Below, piece after piece: positions 47,865 through 60,869 of a stretch of 64,000 nucleotides of DNA. Position 1 is the first letter of the stretch; every line of letters begins with the position of its first letter. Origin of the DNA: Chimonanthus salicifolius (taxonomy: Eukaryota > Streptophyta > Magnoliopsida > Laurales > Calycanthaceae); assembly GCA_013350335.1 (NCBI GenBank), contig CM023533.1, positions 33,276,869 through 33,340,868 of the forward strand, given 5' to 3'. The position numbers and the translations under genes are program-made. The notes below the pieces were generated by a model. It worked only from the letters and a program-made list of their open reading frames with translations, made no database searches and had not been told where the DNA came from.

Positions 47865-49770
47865 AGATTAAAATTTAAAACTATTTCCTTGCCAAGAGAC
47901 ATTCATGGAGTTGTCAATTTTCATGATGAGGGAGGCAATATATAATTTTTATTATGATTCATTGACTATTTACGTTGAACTATAAGATCATTAGAAATTA
48001 AAGTTAAGAGAGGCTCCAGAGGGCTCTCCAGAGGGAAATTTAAAAATCAGACTATTGATTCAGTTGAACTTGAATCAGTCTTTAAAATAGTTTAGTTCTT
48101 AAATAATACAAAAGAAATTCTAAATCCAAAGAAGTCTAAGTCTTTAAAAGTCCACATATAAAACTCGGGTCTAAAATTGGACTCATGCCCATGTCGGACT
48201 CAGACTTGGACTTGGGCCCTATAATTGCGATTTGTACGCCTGATCTGCCCGAATTACAAGCTAATTGAAAGTATTGTTTATATAAATTTATATTGTGAGT
48301 AAAAATCATAAATGAAATTTGATTTTGGTAATTATTATCTTATACATTATAAAATATAGTTTGAGAGGCAAGTGTTGCATGACTAATGAGGACATCGAAC
48401 TCGAAGAATCCCACAATGACCTAATTAGAAGAAATCGAGGAATTGACTCTTTGAATTTATGCTTGGATCGATGAAGGGATGAGAGAGGCCCAGACACAAT
48501 CCATTGGACCCATTTGTACCCAAATTAGGTGCAGTTGCATCAGCACGATGCCGACCTGCTGGAGTGAAAAAAGAAAAACAAAACATGGAGGCCCGTTTGG
48601 ATATTGGAATCAAATTACAAACCCAAACTTGGAAAAGTTCCCATGGCTAGCAGACCCATTGTAATTAAGTTGTTAATTTTAATTTTATTTCTTTTGTAAA
48701 ATAAGGCCCATAAACTTGGTGTTTGGCTAGGATTTTTGTAGAAGAGAAAATTTTGTTGAGAATTTGAGCAATTGTCTGCTTGTTTAAAATACCCAAAGTT
48801 TGGTGAATCTCTTATTTGGGTTTCTTTTGAATTTGATTAGATTTATGTGTTTGAATTAAATTTAATTTAAGTATTAGTTGTCTTTGCATGGTGAAAGTTT
48901 AATGTTCATGTGTTATACTTATTGAATGCTTTGATTTAAGATTTAAATCCGCAAAAGGTTTTTCCATTTTTATCCGAATTCGAACTGAATTAGAATTCAT
49001 GTGTACTTGATTTCTTAAATTTCATTATTCATTGCATTATTGGCCAGAAGAGAAAACCATCTTTGAAATCCCATTGTGGGTGTAAATCGGGAAGGATGAG
49101 TTTTGAAAATGCCAAAACCGTAAGATGCTTTGTGCTGGAAATCCAAAATGGATCCGTGTAGAACCCAATTGGACACAATGCAAACGCAAATCATTCCACC
49201 CAAAAAGGCGATTTCTCGTAGATTTACTCGGTGTGTGAGTGAGAAGGTTTGCACATGCCTTAAGCATTAGTCTGATGCTCTAAAAGACCTACGTGGATAA
49301 CTTGTGGTCCGATGAGAGAGAATTATAGTAGATTAACATTCTTTCCGCGTAGACTCTACGATGACTACCATTATCCAAAAATGGAGTTTTTTATATCCCA
49401 ATTTCTATTCAGAAAAGTTAAAAAGAAAAATAACAACAATAAACCCCAAAATTCTCTAGATTGCTTAGAGCAAGGTTTCACAATGGATTATTTCCTCATA
49501 TATGTAGCCTTTCATGTAGAATAACATTGATTGTTGATTTAATGGTTTCTTTAGTTAACTTTCGGGCTCCAAGTCATCAAGAATTAATATCAAGATTTGT
49601 AATTCAAGAACATCTGGCATCTTGGTATTGAAGTCGACGGGATCGCTCTATGTAGCAGAGCGTGACCATTTGAATACAATGAAGTAGTACTAACTTAATT
49701 CCTAACTTTCTTTTTCTCCTCAACTTTTATTCGAATCGTTAGTTTAAAATCATGGCTTCAAATTATTAAA
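47865..49770. other. Intergenic, no gene; SINE-like tail at about 49190-49300
   Basis: The right boundary of the duplication is at 47864. Beyond it, no exon is recognised. At 49190-49300 a SINE-like 3' part (GGTTTGCACATGCCTTAAGC, GATGCTCTAAAAGACCT) resembles the tails at 47330 and 56990. Confidence 0.4.
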
Positions 49771-49772
49771 TA

Positions 49773-49961
49773 CTCCCTCTGTCCTAATTTAGTTATCTTA
49801 TATGAATTTGGAATTGTTCCAAAATAGTTGTTTCATTTATATTGGAGTAGCATAAAGTGTGTTGAAAATGGATGAGATCACTTGGAGTGTTAGCATTATA
49901 TAGAGAGTTTCTTAAAAAATACAAATATTTTATATGGACAACTAAAATAGGACGGAAGGAG
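49773..49961. mobile_element. Stowaway MITE, copy 2
   Basis: It begins CTCCCTCTGTCCTAATTTAG and ends with the complement of CTCCTTCCGTCCTATTTTAG, with TA on both sides. At 189 bp it is nearly the same size as the copy at 8026. The interior shares AAATGGATGAGATCACTTGG-like sequence with it. Confidence 0.85.
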
Positions 49962-50181
49962 TAGTTGGGCACAGTTCAAAAATCAGCATGAAAGAAATGA
50001 ATAGAGAAGTCCATGTGTAACTTTACCGAGGTAAAGAATAATCCAATCCAAACCAAATTAAAAAAGGGGAAAAAAAATATCATTGGCATAAAGAAACTTC
50101 CATTAATTTGGAAAAATCTTTCACCTCTCATGTAAACAGTAGTCACCATGGAGATCTTTCTCATATGAGTAGTCTCCTACT

Positions 50182-51399
50182 TAGGGCCGGCCCTGGCTAT
50201 AGGCGAAGTAGGCGGTCGCGTAGGGCCCCCAAGTCCATAAGCTCATTTACTATATGTTAAAGAGTTAATAATACATAATTAAAGCACAAATTCACTCTTG
50301 TCCAGTCGGTTAGAATGGTTTATAAACCCGAGACTCGGGTTCAAATATGGGCTGTGTATAATAATATTAACTATTTTTATTTTTATCGAGTTATTTAATA
50401 ATAATAATGAAAAATAACAATAATTTGAATTAATATTACTTGAAATCATTTGACTATTTTTAACTATTTCGAATTTAGAACACTAAAAATTGAAAATTTA
50501 TATATTGATAATTTTTCTACTCAATTTAAAGTGTAGGTTTCTTAAAAAATTAAAATAATGATAGTAACAATCATAATAATTATTATTATAATCCTCATTT
50601 TATTGAGTTTAATAATAATGATAATAATAATAATAATAATATAATTTTAATTAATAAAGAATCTTTTAAAATATATCTATCATCTAAATAAAGAGAAAGA
50701 GAAATCTATATTGAGTTGATAATTTTGAATTAAAAATAATTTAAAGCTTTTAAAATTTGAAGAGATGAAAAAACATAATTTTAGTCATTTGATCAATGTA
50801 GATTTTATTAGAAGTAATATGAAAGTATAAATCATTATAATTAAGATCATTTTTAATTTTTAATTTTTTAAAAAATACAAGAAAAATTGAAAAATTAAAA
50901 TAATAATAATATTTTCATTTCAAATGAGAATTTGCATTAGTGTCGCACTCGAATATGATAAAAGATACAGTACCAAAAAAATGAATTGCTAAATTATATA
51001 AAAAGAATGAATTGTTGTTTTCCAAATGCACGAATTGTTTATAGAATAATGTTGATTATACCAATTACACTTACCTATGCAGAAATAAGTTTTTCAAAGT
51101 TAAAACTGATAAAATCTTATCTTTGGTCTACAATGTTATAAGAAAGATTGAATGAATTAGCTATCTTATCTATTGAAAAATAAATGTTAAAAAAACTTGA
51201 ATATAGTAATTTAGTTAGTAATTTTGCATCTCAAAATAAGAATAAATTTTAAATAATACTTTATTATAAATTTGATTATGATATTTTATTTAGTTTTACA
51301 CATTGTAAAAAAAATTTGTATGATTTTTTTTTATGAGTATATAAAGGCTTCCATCTTAAAAATTCGAATAGGGCCTCTGAAATCTCAGGACTAGCCTTG
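50182..51399 (+). mobile_element. hAT element with decayed C-terminal dimerisation domain
   Basis: It starts TAGGGCCGGCCCTGG and ends with the complement of CAAGGCTAGTCCTGAG. A perfect 8-bp duplication CTCCTACT flanks it (50174-50181 and 51400-51407). At about 51055-51250 the plus strand reads ISFSKLKLIKSYLWSTM and LNELAILSIEK and LEYSNLVSNFASQ, the hAT dimerisation domain, with two in-frame TAA codons. The zinc-finger and catalytic parts are gone. At about 50297-50345 a tRNA-like piece (CGGGTTCAAAT) suggests an old SINE inside. It is the most informative member of the local hAT family. Confidence 0.82.
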
Positions 51400-51659
51400 C
51401 TCCTACTACGATTAACCTCTCTCCTAAAACTTCATACAAATTCAGATAAAATTTACCCATTTCCTCCTATTCTCTCTATACTTACATGGTTCACAATAAG
51501 CAGATGATGCTTTCTAAAGCTGGGATCATTAGAGTGTTTGTTTCTAAAACCTTATTCACTTCATCAACTTTTCTTAGGTAATAATACTCTTCACACAATA
51601 AATAAATAAATAAAAATTGACATGCCAAATTCTTATTTTGGCCGAGGTTCAGACTGACC

Positions 51660-51790
51660 TGAACTCGAGCTGAAGTATCAAATTCTTCAGAAGATCTTTC
51701 TCCTTCAGGACCTGTGCTTCCTACCCAAGCTGTTTAATCTGCTGCTTTGAAAATCTTTTCAAGCTCAGCATATTTTCTGATAACCAATCA
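51660..51790 (-). other. Unidentified coding-like fragment
   Basis: The complement reads a Leu/Lys/Glu-rich, coiled-coil-like segment (KRFSKQQIKQLG, then QVLKEKDLLK) with one stop between the parts. It could be an exon relic, for example of a leucine-zipper or MADS K-type protein, but I cannot assign a family and the match is too short to call a gene. Confidence 0.2.
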
Positions 51791-51799
51791 GATCAAAAC

Positions 51800-54700
51800 A
51801 TAAATGCATCAGTTCCTACTTTAGGTATATGCTAATAATGTTAGTTCCCATAACATACCACAAGAAATGCACTCTCAAAGAGAAAAAAATCACTGGGAAG
51901 AAATGTCAAAAGTACATAAAGGAAATGAGACACACAGTGCATATTTGATGTGCACCCTACTTGTTAAGATTCTGTGATTTAGTCACTTCTGCAACAATAG
52001 CAGCAGTGTTTTTTGGAAGTTTTCCTTTGAAGAAAATGTTGGGATTCACCACATCTACGGTCGGGATTTTTGCTTAGAAAATCAAGAAGGGATGCCTGGC
52101 ATCACACCAAGATAGAAGGAAAATTTGGGATAAATCAGCCAGGGAAGGAGTGACGTGTGAATCCTACAAGTTAGTGGGCTGGCTGAAATGGAAGTTGCCT
52201 GATCGGTGCTTAGATATATATATGTACAGATGCAACTTAAGAAGTTGCTCAAGATCAGCACCCATTATGATATATCGAGCAAGGCAACTTACAGCAAAGG
52301 ATTCCTAAATTAATTTAGGAAATCTCTCGGTACCTAAGTATATATATTTTGGTGTGGGCTTAAGAAGAGTGTGCCTTTGGCCAAGTGCCTTGCGGCCATA
52401 GTCTTCATGGGTGATATGGAGGCCACTGCAGGTTGCTGCCACATGAAGGGACTGTTGTCTTACAACAGCAGAGAGAAAGGCAATCAGCGTGGGTTTGAAG
52501 TGCGTGAGTCACACATGTGTGTGAGGCAACCGTCGAAGGAGCAACAGCCTCGCATTCGTGAAGTACGTTGGGATGTGTTCGTAAAACATAGAAAGTGGAG
52601 AAGAGAGTGAGTCAGAAAATGGGTTCACTTTTCTGGATATGAGAGACATACAAACACCAACTGAGAGGTAACGGCGGTGTGTTATATACATGAGTTTATA
52701 AGGGACTCGGGACTTCGGGTTTCGACTTTAGACTCAAGGAGTCTTTATTATGTACATGTATTCTTTCTCTCATATAGTGAATTTTACAGCCGCTTCGTAG
52801 AGGTAGGTCAGGGTGGGCTGAACCACATAAAATTCTTATTGTGTTGTGTTTGTTTATTTCTCGTTCGATTTTTCTTGTTTCCGCACAGAACACCAACAGA
52901 AAAAATAACATAGCCAAAATAAAAAAATTTGAAATACAAACAGAACTACAGGTCAAAAGAACATAGGAGAAAACCAGACAACTAACTAAATGCCACATAA
53001 GTCCTTTTGAGATCTACAAACATCAAGGGTAAATATTTATTTATTTATTTTTGAATTTGTTAGTAGAGAAAGCCCAAGATGCCACTCTAAAACTTAACAC
53101 TTTCAGTAGTCTCCCCTGCCCCAACACCTTTATTCCTGAAGACCACTGTTCCTTTCCTCCTACATGGACCACACACTGAAGGAAGAGTCACACACACTGA
53201 AGGAAGAGTCATTTTTCAAATGGTCTTGAACATAGAAGAGCCAAAGGCTAGAAACCAGTTCCACAGCAGTATGGAGATAGTAAAGAAGGAAGAAAGAAAG
53301 AAACCACAAAAAAAAAAAAGGAGAAAAAAAAAAAAAAGGGAATCTTGAGAAATCTGCCAATGCTCTCATTACTCAAGCTAGTCCATATATAAGGCTTTCA
53401 ATACAATGAAAAATGGAATAGCTATGAATTGGAAATATGGGATTCAAATCCATTTATTTAACAATATTAATCTCCCACTAAAAGAAAAGATCGGAAAACA
53501 AATCTCCAATTGCAGTGTCACTGTATGATGTTGGCTTCAAGGTTTGATGAAACTTTATTCATTAATAAACACCCCAATGTTCTCCCATTTTTACACTCTA
53601 AAAAGGAATTTAAAAATGGGGAAATGTGGGGTGTAAAAATCATTATCCTATGGAAATATGTCATGCGATGCAATTTCTTTTGCACAAATGGTTGCTAAAT
53701 ATGATTTTAAGAGAAATATCAAAGTTCGCAATACTTTTTAAAAAGATGTCTAGACCACTTTTTTTTTTAATAAATCACATGAAGCTACAATCAGTTGTTC
53801 TATACAAATATTATTTTCAATTGATTGATTTGTTTTTATATTTTCATATCAAATGAACTCGTTGGGAAAACAAATTTTGTCTATTCTTTCTTTCTTTCGA
53901 AGAAATTACATGACACAACCTCAGCAAAAGAAGTCGAAACTCGCAATTTTTTGGAATTATGAAAATTGTTCTCCCCAAGGAGAATAGTGTAGGACTACTC
54001 CGTCCACGTATCGAGCTCGCTCTTGAAAGGTATGGTATCAATTATTGAAGTATTAAGATGTATGCAATAGGTCGAACTAATCATTATTTGGTGTGAGTTA
54101 TTTGTACTAATAATCTTAACAAGCGACAATGTGATCTACTCGTGGACTGATCACTGCTTGGTTTACAGCAAGGAGGAGCGGAGAAGGGTGTGAGAGAGGC
54201 GTGAGAATACAAGAATAGCAGAGAGAATGATTATCTCTAATCCCGGGTTAAATTGGTTTTTCAATCAAAGGGTTATTTTTTCTCCCATCTCTTTTAAGAC
54301 AAAATATTACATTCCGTGGACACGAAAATTGGGTTTGGCCGAACCACATAAGAAATCTGTGATGAATTGATTATTGTGTTGTGATTGGCTCCACTATTTA
54401 ATTCCACTTATATTATTCCAAAAAAAAAATTCTAATCCTCCACTTCCACATCTTAACAAGTTCATAAACATGGCTTTATTACAGCTATTTTTAAAATCTT
54501 TTGTTCTATTTTGTAATTCTCCCATTTTCTATCTTTCTTGTTTTTAACTTTCTTCTCTGTAATGTCAGGATTCCATTTATGCAATCTAAGTCAGTTTCTT
54601 TGATTTCACTTCACTCAATTCCTCTTTTGCTATTACTTTATTGAGCCTTTGACTTTTTACCCACAACAAATTTCGGATCCTATCATGATCCCACACACAT

Positions 54701-55020
54701 TTTTTAGATTTATTATCCTTAAATATTTTTTCTCCCTTCACATTCAACCAACTAATTTTGAGGTGATCCTTAAAAATAATTAAATTTATGGTACTTGAGG
54801 TTTTATAGACTTCTGAAATGCTTTTCTCAACAAATCTTGCCCATTTAATTTTAGAAAGACAAAGACAATGTTACTGTTGAAGTTTTATTATAGGTCACTG
54901 ACTATTTCTGATCACTTTATTTATGAAATATATATGATCTTCAACGCTTTATAAACTTGTGAAATGGTTATTACGTTTCAGTAAATGACAGTATTTCCCA
55001 TTTAATTTTAAAAAGACATG
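51800..55020. other. Intergenic, nothing recognised
   Basis: Several short ORFs occur (for example 52371-52610) without recognisable domains. There is an A/G-rich tract at 53280-53340. No RNA gene or bounded mobile element was identified. Confidence 0.4.
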
Positions 55021-55021
55021 A

Positions 55022-55285
55022 TATTTTTTTTTAAATGATAGGTAAGAAATTCATTAAAAAAAAAAAGTAACTCTCCAAAAGTACAGGAAAGAGAGGGCAG
55101 CTGCGCAACATATGAAAACATAAGGCAGAAAACTTGGGACAGACAAAGCAGTGAAGAAGCCCATATCCCGAGCCAAACAAGAAGAAAACCAACAGCGGAG
55201 AGGCCCAGCAAATGCAGGTCCAAGGCAGAGGCTAACAAAAAGAAACAAAAGGACCCAAGCCGATAGCTAGGGCCAAACACCAGAA
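55022..55285 (-). mobile_element. LINE 3' end, 5'-truncated
   Basis: On the minus strand a Leu-rich open stretch is followed by AATGAATTTCTTACCTATCA and a run of A, the usual 3' terminus of plant L1-type LINEs. No reverse transcriptase remains. Confidence 0.5.
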
Positions 55286-55290
55286 AGAAC

Positions 55291-55405
55291 TAGATCAGGG
55301 ATAAAAATTTGGTATCAGCTGATATTTTTCTCTCTCCTCCCTTTTTTTAAAAAAAATATCGATATCGGCTGAGATATTGGCCGATATTTGTACCCCTAAA
55401 CTACC
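55291..55405. mobile_element. Short TATCGGCCGATA-type MITE
   Basis: The sequence runs from GGGATAAAAATTTGG to ATTTGTACCCCT, with GATATTTTTCTCTCTCCTCC and GATATCGGCTGAGATATTGG inside. It is the smallest and cleanest local member of the palindromic family seen at 39553. Confidence 0.5.
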
Positions 55406-55979
55406 CACAAGAAATCCAGAATATCAGGCAGCTAGCCAAGGTCAGGCCCAGTATTGAAGTATTGAACCTTAGTTATAGGGCCCTTAAATGGTAGATAAAA
55501 TAGGACCCGTTTTACCATTTGGGTTACTTCTATTTCATTTATATATTCTAAGTGTGCATCATCGACTGTTTTTCTTTAAGAATTTTGAAATATTAAAGAA
55601 TGTGTTGATCTTACCAGATCTCATTCTATTTTGAGTTGTGTCTTTTTTGTGGACAGTTTCCTTTCAAAATATTTTTATTTTTTTAATTTTTTTTTTTAAA
55701 TTATCTTATTCTTGAAAAGAGACAGAGACTGCCATGATTCCTCGGCAACTTGGAAGAGAAGGGAAGGAAAATCCCTCCATTGACTTTTCTTGAGTTGTCA
55801 AGTGTATCTTGGATTCTTGGGATAGAAACATTTGTGGCCGCTAGTGCAAATTGCATTGATGCAGTGTTTTCGGACAGCATTTTTGTGAGAGGAGGGGCCA
55901 CTTCATTAAACGTTGATAAGTGAACAGTCTTTTATTTATAAAAAATACAAATTTTATAAATATAGATTATATACACGAG

Positions 55980-56115
55980 GGTGTAGATCAGCGGTTTACC
56001 TCCCATCTCAGGAAGCAGGAAGTCACAGATTCGAGCTCCCATGATCTAACCTTTATCTAACCTCCCATGATCTGTGAGAGTTTTACGCTAAGTATCCTAT
56101 GATTTTCCACACATA
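55980..56115 (+). mobile_element. tRNA-derived SINE
   Basis: The A-box-like GTGTAGATCAGCGG is followed by the B-box-like CAGATTCGAGCTCC and a body ending in an A-rich run near 56120. The spacing fits a SINE head; no intact tRNA fold can be made. Confidence 0.5.
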
Positions 56116-57757
56116 AATTTAAAAAAAGAAATATGGGTTTTTCTATTTTTTTTTGTATTTGCCTCACTTCCTTACGTCTACCTTTTTCTTAATTTAACGT
56201 TTTTGATAAGCAATAAAACTGCAGTGAGTTCTTATGACATACAGAGTTTGAATAAAACTTTAGTAATTTTCACCATTAAAATAAATTACATGTTAATATT
56301 AATAAAAAGAACAATACCAACACCAAGAGGAGCACACTAGAAAGAATAGCTTCCAAGATTGAATAAAAAATAACATGTTCTTCCCATCTAATTGTATCAT
56401 TGAAATAGTATTGAAAATATGCGTATCATGCATGTGTTCACATTCTCTAGTATTTTTCGTAAGTTTTTATTGTTATAATCTCAAGAGTGTGGATTTAAAT
56501 ATTAAGTAGAAAGTTAAACTAATATAAAAAAATAAATATATCAAATTCAAATACAAACATCAATTTGATGGAATAAATGGTTTCGATGATGATGATGTGT
56601 ATTTTGAAGATTATATAAATTATTTTAATTAAAATTTAAGCTACTCAATATCATCATTAAAGGACAAGGCTGGCCAATAGTGTTTTTTGTAAGCGGCAAC
56701 CTAACCAGTTTGGTTTGCAGCCAATTGTGGACCTAATATGGTAGAAATATCATCCTAAATTATGCAGCAATTGATTAAAACCCGATATAGATAACACATG
56801 AGATCATCTTGTCCATGTAGAAATTGTGTTTCATCCTAAATAAGTGGATCGATGATTCTAATTGTTGTATGTCTAGCAAAAGATATGAGGGTTACAAGGT
56901 GATGATTGATTTGGCGGTCAAGAACTCATCTGATATGCAGTTTAAGTCACTCTCAATACAAAAGAGTCGTTTTCTATAGTGTTATCTAATCTGTATAGAT
57001 AGTAAGATTTGCACATGGCCCAATGATAGTCAAATGTTCTAAGAGGACTGGACACTTTGCTCTAAAAAAACAAAAAAGATATAAATGTAAAGTTGAACCA
57101 ATGTAGTATAATATAGGTTTAAAAGCTGATTTTTTTACATTGCATCGACTCTTGAGCTGTATTGGTCAGTCATATAACATTGTGACAGGAGACATGGTCC
57201 CCTCCCCCGTCACCCACATATAAATATCTAGGAAATAATAATAAGAATCCCGTTGTAAGATAAAACTATCCACGATTATTTTCTAAGAATGGAAAAGATC
57301 AAAAGGAGCTGACAGCCGATGTCGCAGCAAACTAACATCTAGAAGCTAAGCCTGACTGAATGGCTCGCATTGTTACACATATTAGGACTTAAATTATCCA
57401 TTGCTGGCTACAGTCTAAAATGCGTGTTGTTGTCCAGTTTCTCTGGAAAGCGAGCGAGCGAGAGAGAGAATGAATGGTCGATGGGAATCATAAAGGAAAG
57501 AGGTGTGCATTAATGAGGGGCAGTGACTGTACTGTGGATCAACGTGGGAGATTGAAGCCCCGTGATGAGCTTCACGACTGGAGGTGAGCCACGACTGCTT
57601 ACTTTCTTCAGCCAACGTTGCCTCTCTATCCACCGCATGCCTCCCACCATTAGTCTCCCCCTCCCTCTTCTTTAATAATTGCCCACACCAACTCATCACT
57701 CCCAAACAGAGGAAGACGACACAAATCCTCTGTCTCTCTCTCTATCTCTCAATCAAC
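56116..57757. other. MYB upstream region, with SINE-like sequence at about 56890-57075
   Basis: 56890-57075 shows GGTCAAGAACTCATCTGATA and a tail CAAATGTTCTAAGAGGACTG followed by an A run, like other SINEs here. The leader just before the MYB ATG is pyrimidine-rich (CTCTGTCTCTCTCTCTATCT near 57729). No convincing TATA box could be fixed. Confidence 0.4.
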
Positions 57758-60700
57758 ATGGGCAGAGCACCTTGTTGTGAGAAAGTGGGGCTGAAGAAAG
57801 GAAGATGGACAGCTGAAGAAGATGAGATATTGTCCAAATACATTCAAGAGAATGGAGAAGGTTCATGGAGATCACTACCCAAGAATGCAGGTACAGAGAT
57901 GTAGCTTCTGTTGCTCATCTTACTTTTTCCTTATTTTTTCTTCTTCTTTATTTGGAGAGAGGTACAAACCCGAATGCCTGATTTTCCGCTCCATGTTCGA
58001 CCCAGTAAAGCTAAAAGGACCTGCTGCAAGCCTACAGTTCAATGTCAACTAAATATGGAAATGTCTTAGAAAATGGTGACTGCACTTAGATATTAAACTG
58101 AGTCAAGTCAATGAGTTGAGGTTGGGCCCCATTTAGGTAGAGTGATCAAATCTTTTGTAAGTCCTTAGATTTTTTCCAATTAATACTGATATGAAACTCT
58201 GGCACTCCAACAATCTTCCCTCGAACGAGGCTTTCTGACCGATAAAATTTTGCCAACCATCCCATTCAGCTAAGAGATCTCTGAATCCACATGTCGTGGC
58301 TTGGGGGCCTAACGGTAATACTACCGTTGGAACTGAACTTCCAACCCAAAATACTACTTTGATAGGTGAAGTGACCAAATTATTTATAAATCTTTAGATT
58401 TTTCTCCCTTAAAATCGTAGTGGGACTCTTGTTTGGACGGAGCCTCTCAATAATGATAAAATGAGATCATTAATATGAGGCTATGAGCTGATGTTCAGCA
58501 GTTTTATCTGAAGTCTATCTTTAATTATAAAGATGGGTTGATTAGAAAGATTTTTTTTTTTTTTAAAATCTAAAGTTTAAAAATCAGTTTAAATAAATTA
58601 CCTTAAAATATAATTTTAAGAGTTAATAAAATGGCTTCAATTTAATTATGAGTCTCTTTAGAATAAGATCAAATCTCTTAACAATTCAGTTCTCAATAGG
58701 ACGGTGGATGAAAGAGACAAAAGGGAGTGTAAATGTGGACGTCAGTTTCTTTACTTTATCAATCTGCCATCCCAAAGAGCAAACTAGAATAATTTTCCAT
58801 CTAATAACAGAAATATAATCTGTTTTCTTAATAAAAGTTTATTCTTGTGCTAAAATATTTTTCTACTGATTTTTTTAAGCTTCTTTGATAATATTCATTT
58901 CGTTCTCAATACTATGATCAGTTCATCACTATCATCATTTTCTTATTATTATTATTGTTATTATTATTTATTATCTTTTTATTTGATTTAAAGGTCTGTT
59001 GAGGTGTGGAAAGAGCTGTAGACTGAGGTGGATTAATTACCTGAGATCTGACGTAAAGAGAGGAAATATTTCAGCTGCAGAGGAGGATACAATAATTAAG
59101 CTACATGAGTCATTTGGAAACAGGTAAGAAAGGAACATCGTCTTAATTGCTAAGATTGCCTTAGAGCTGGCAAATGATTTCGTATAGAATAGTCTCACTC
59201 TTATATAAAATGAAGATAAAATATAGATATATTCTTTATCTCTTTTTTTATAATATGTGTATATCTATTCTATATTGAAGGTGAAACTAATTCTACGGGT
59301 ATATGTAGATCTCCCAATTCACATTATACACATACCGATTAAGTCTATAGAGAATGATCCATTAAAATTAAATGTGAATCAAAGTCAAAACTTCACTTCA
59401 CAGTGCGATTATTTATTTTTTATTTTCATTCTTACAAAAATTGCCTTCTTTACTGTTTTTTTTCATGTTTGATCTGGCCGCTGGCTTGTCCTTATATCTT
59501 AGTCCCACCATCTATAGTATATTCTGTGAGAAGTGATGGTCAACCACACTCGTGTCTTATCATTTTCCATATCATACTAAATAAATCACTATTTTAAAAT
59601 TTATTTGTGTATAAAGAATTAATCCACATAAATGTTCTTAAAAACAGAAATTTTATAATTTTAATGTCAATTACTCATATAATTAATTGTTAAGAATCTA
59701 CAATATGCTTAGTTTCTTAGATAGGGTAGATAAAAGGTTTTTTTTTTTTTTTTACAGTACATGCCCCACCACCACAATGTAGCACATAACAATTTAAAAT
59801 AGAAACACATAATAAAATCTACTAATCTTAATACCTTATCAGATTTAATATCATAAAATAGATAATTAAAGTAAAATTTAATAAATGATATACAATAACT
59901 CTTTACATTTATTAGTTATAAAAAAATTGTACAGTAGGTTTTTGGTGATTACTGTAGAGTAGTTAGCTGTTGATGTTGACATGGTTCTTCTGTTTTTATG
60001 AAGGTGGTCGTTGATAGCGGGACACCTACCAGGCAGGACTGACAATGAGATAAAGAACTATTGGAATTCCCATTTGAGCAGGAGAATCCACTGCTTTAGA
60101 AGGCCCAACAAAGATGGAGCATCAGTAGCCGTCTTAATGGACATGGGCAAGCTGGTTGGTGGATACAAGAGAAAGGTTGGTAGAACAAGCAGGTCAGCCA
60201 TGAAGAAGAACCTGACCAGAAATACAGAAATTAGAGAGAAGCAGAATGACAATAATGCCCCCACCTTACTCCTAAAAGATGAGGCCCAAAGACCCATCAA
60301 AGTTCCAAATGGGGAGAGAAAGGACACACTCTTAGATCCATATGAGGGCAATGGGGCAGTTCTAACTCCTAGTAGAGAGAGATTATGTGGGTCCTTTTGT
60401 CCCACAAGTGGAGCTTGATGGTGGAATCTTGTGTCCTAACCAAGGGATGGGAAGTGTGGATTTGGGTGGTAATGAAAATACAGAGAATGGAGTATTTAGT
60501 GAAACTATAGAGAGAGAAAATGGGATTTTGAATCCCCATGAAGAGATAGAAGATTGGTTATTGAGTCTTGATGAAGGGTTAGATAGTCCCAATGAAGAGG
60601 AGAGAGAGAGTGGGCTTTTGGGTGGAAACAGAGAGAGAGATTGTAGGGTGATGGGTGCAAGTGAAGAGAGTGAAGGAAAGATGAAGGTTGACAAGTGCTG

Positions 60701-60869
60701 CACTTCTATGGAGTCTTGGTTTGATGAATTTGATGGTTTGCAGGAGAAATGGGAATGGGATGAAATGGAAACTAAGACAAGGGAGGATGTAAATGAGAGA
60801 TGGTCATGGTTGTGGGATAGCAGTAGTTGGGATTGGGATTGTGAAGGTGGTATTGTAGAAACAATGTAA
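57758..60869 (+). CDS. R2R3-MYB transcription factor, subgroup 7 (flavonol regulator type), frameshift in exon 3
   Basis: Nuclear DNA-binding protein. The exons are 57758-57890, 58994-59123 (130 bp, the standard MYB exon 2) and 60004 onward, with GT-AG introns in phases 1 and 2. R2 has W17, W37 and W57. R3 has I70 in place of the first Trp, then W89 and W108. The bHLH-binding signature of R3 is not met (Thr77 replaces the usual Leu). Residues 147-155 read GRTSRSAMK, the subgroup 7 motif of MYB11/12/111-like activators of flavonol synthesis genes. The first frame stops at 60418 (225 residues). The frame from 60366 to 60869 continues with an acidic, Trp-rich C-terminus ([13 protein letters not shown]). 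The switch lies near an AG repeat at 60371-60382 and fits loss of one AG unit or gain of one base. With it corrected, the length (about 376) would fit the family. Either a recent mutation or a sequence error. Confidence 0.87.
58080..58450. repeat. LTR-like repeat pieces in MYB intron 1
   Basis: Two partial copies of a phrase (TAGAGTGATCAAATCTTTTG / AAGTGACCAAATTATTTATA, each followed by an AGTCCTTAGAT- or ATCTTTAGAT-type run and a GGGACTC- or GAAACTC-type end) lie within intron 1. Similar wording occurs at 25100 and 47155. It probably comes from a small LTR element; borders are not resolved. Confidence 0.35.

Noticed and set aside
52371..52610. 79-codon plus-strand ORF in the 52 kb region
   Set aside because: No domain, no introns or neighbours supporting it, and the reverse strand is also partly open.
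55701..55901. 66-codon minus-strand ORF
   Set aside because: Short, without recognisable family or splice context; not enough to call a gene.
60058..60703. Minus-strand ORFs of about 106-115 codons opposite MYB exon 3
   Set aside because: They are the shadow of the MYB coding sequence and lack any recognisable motif.
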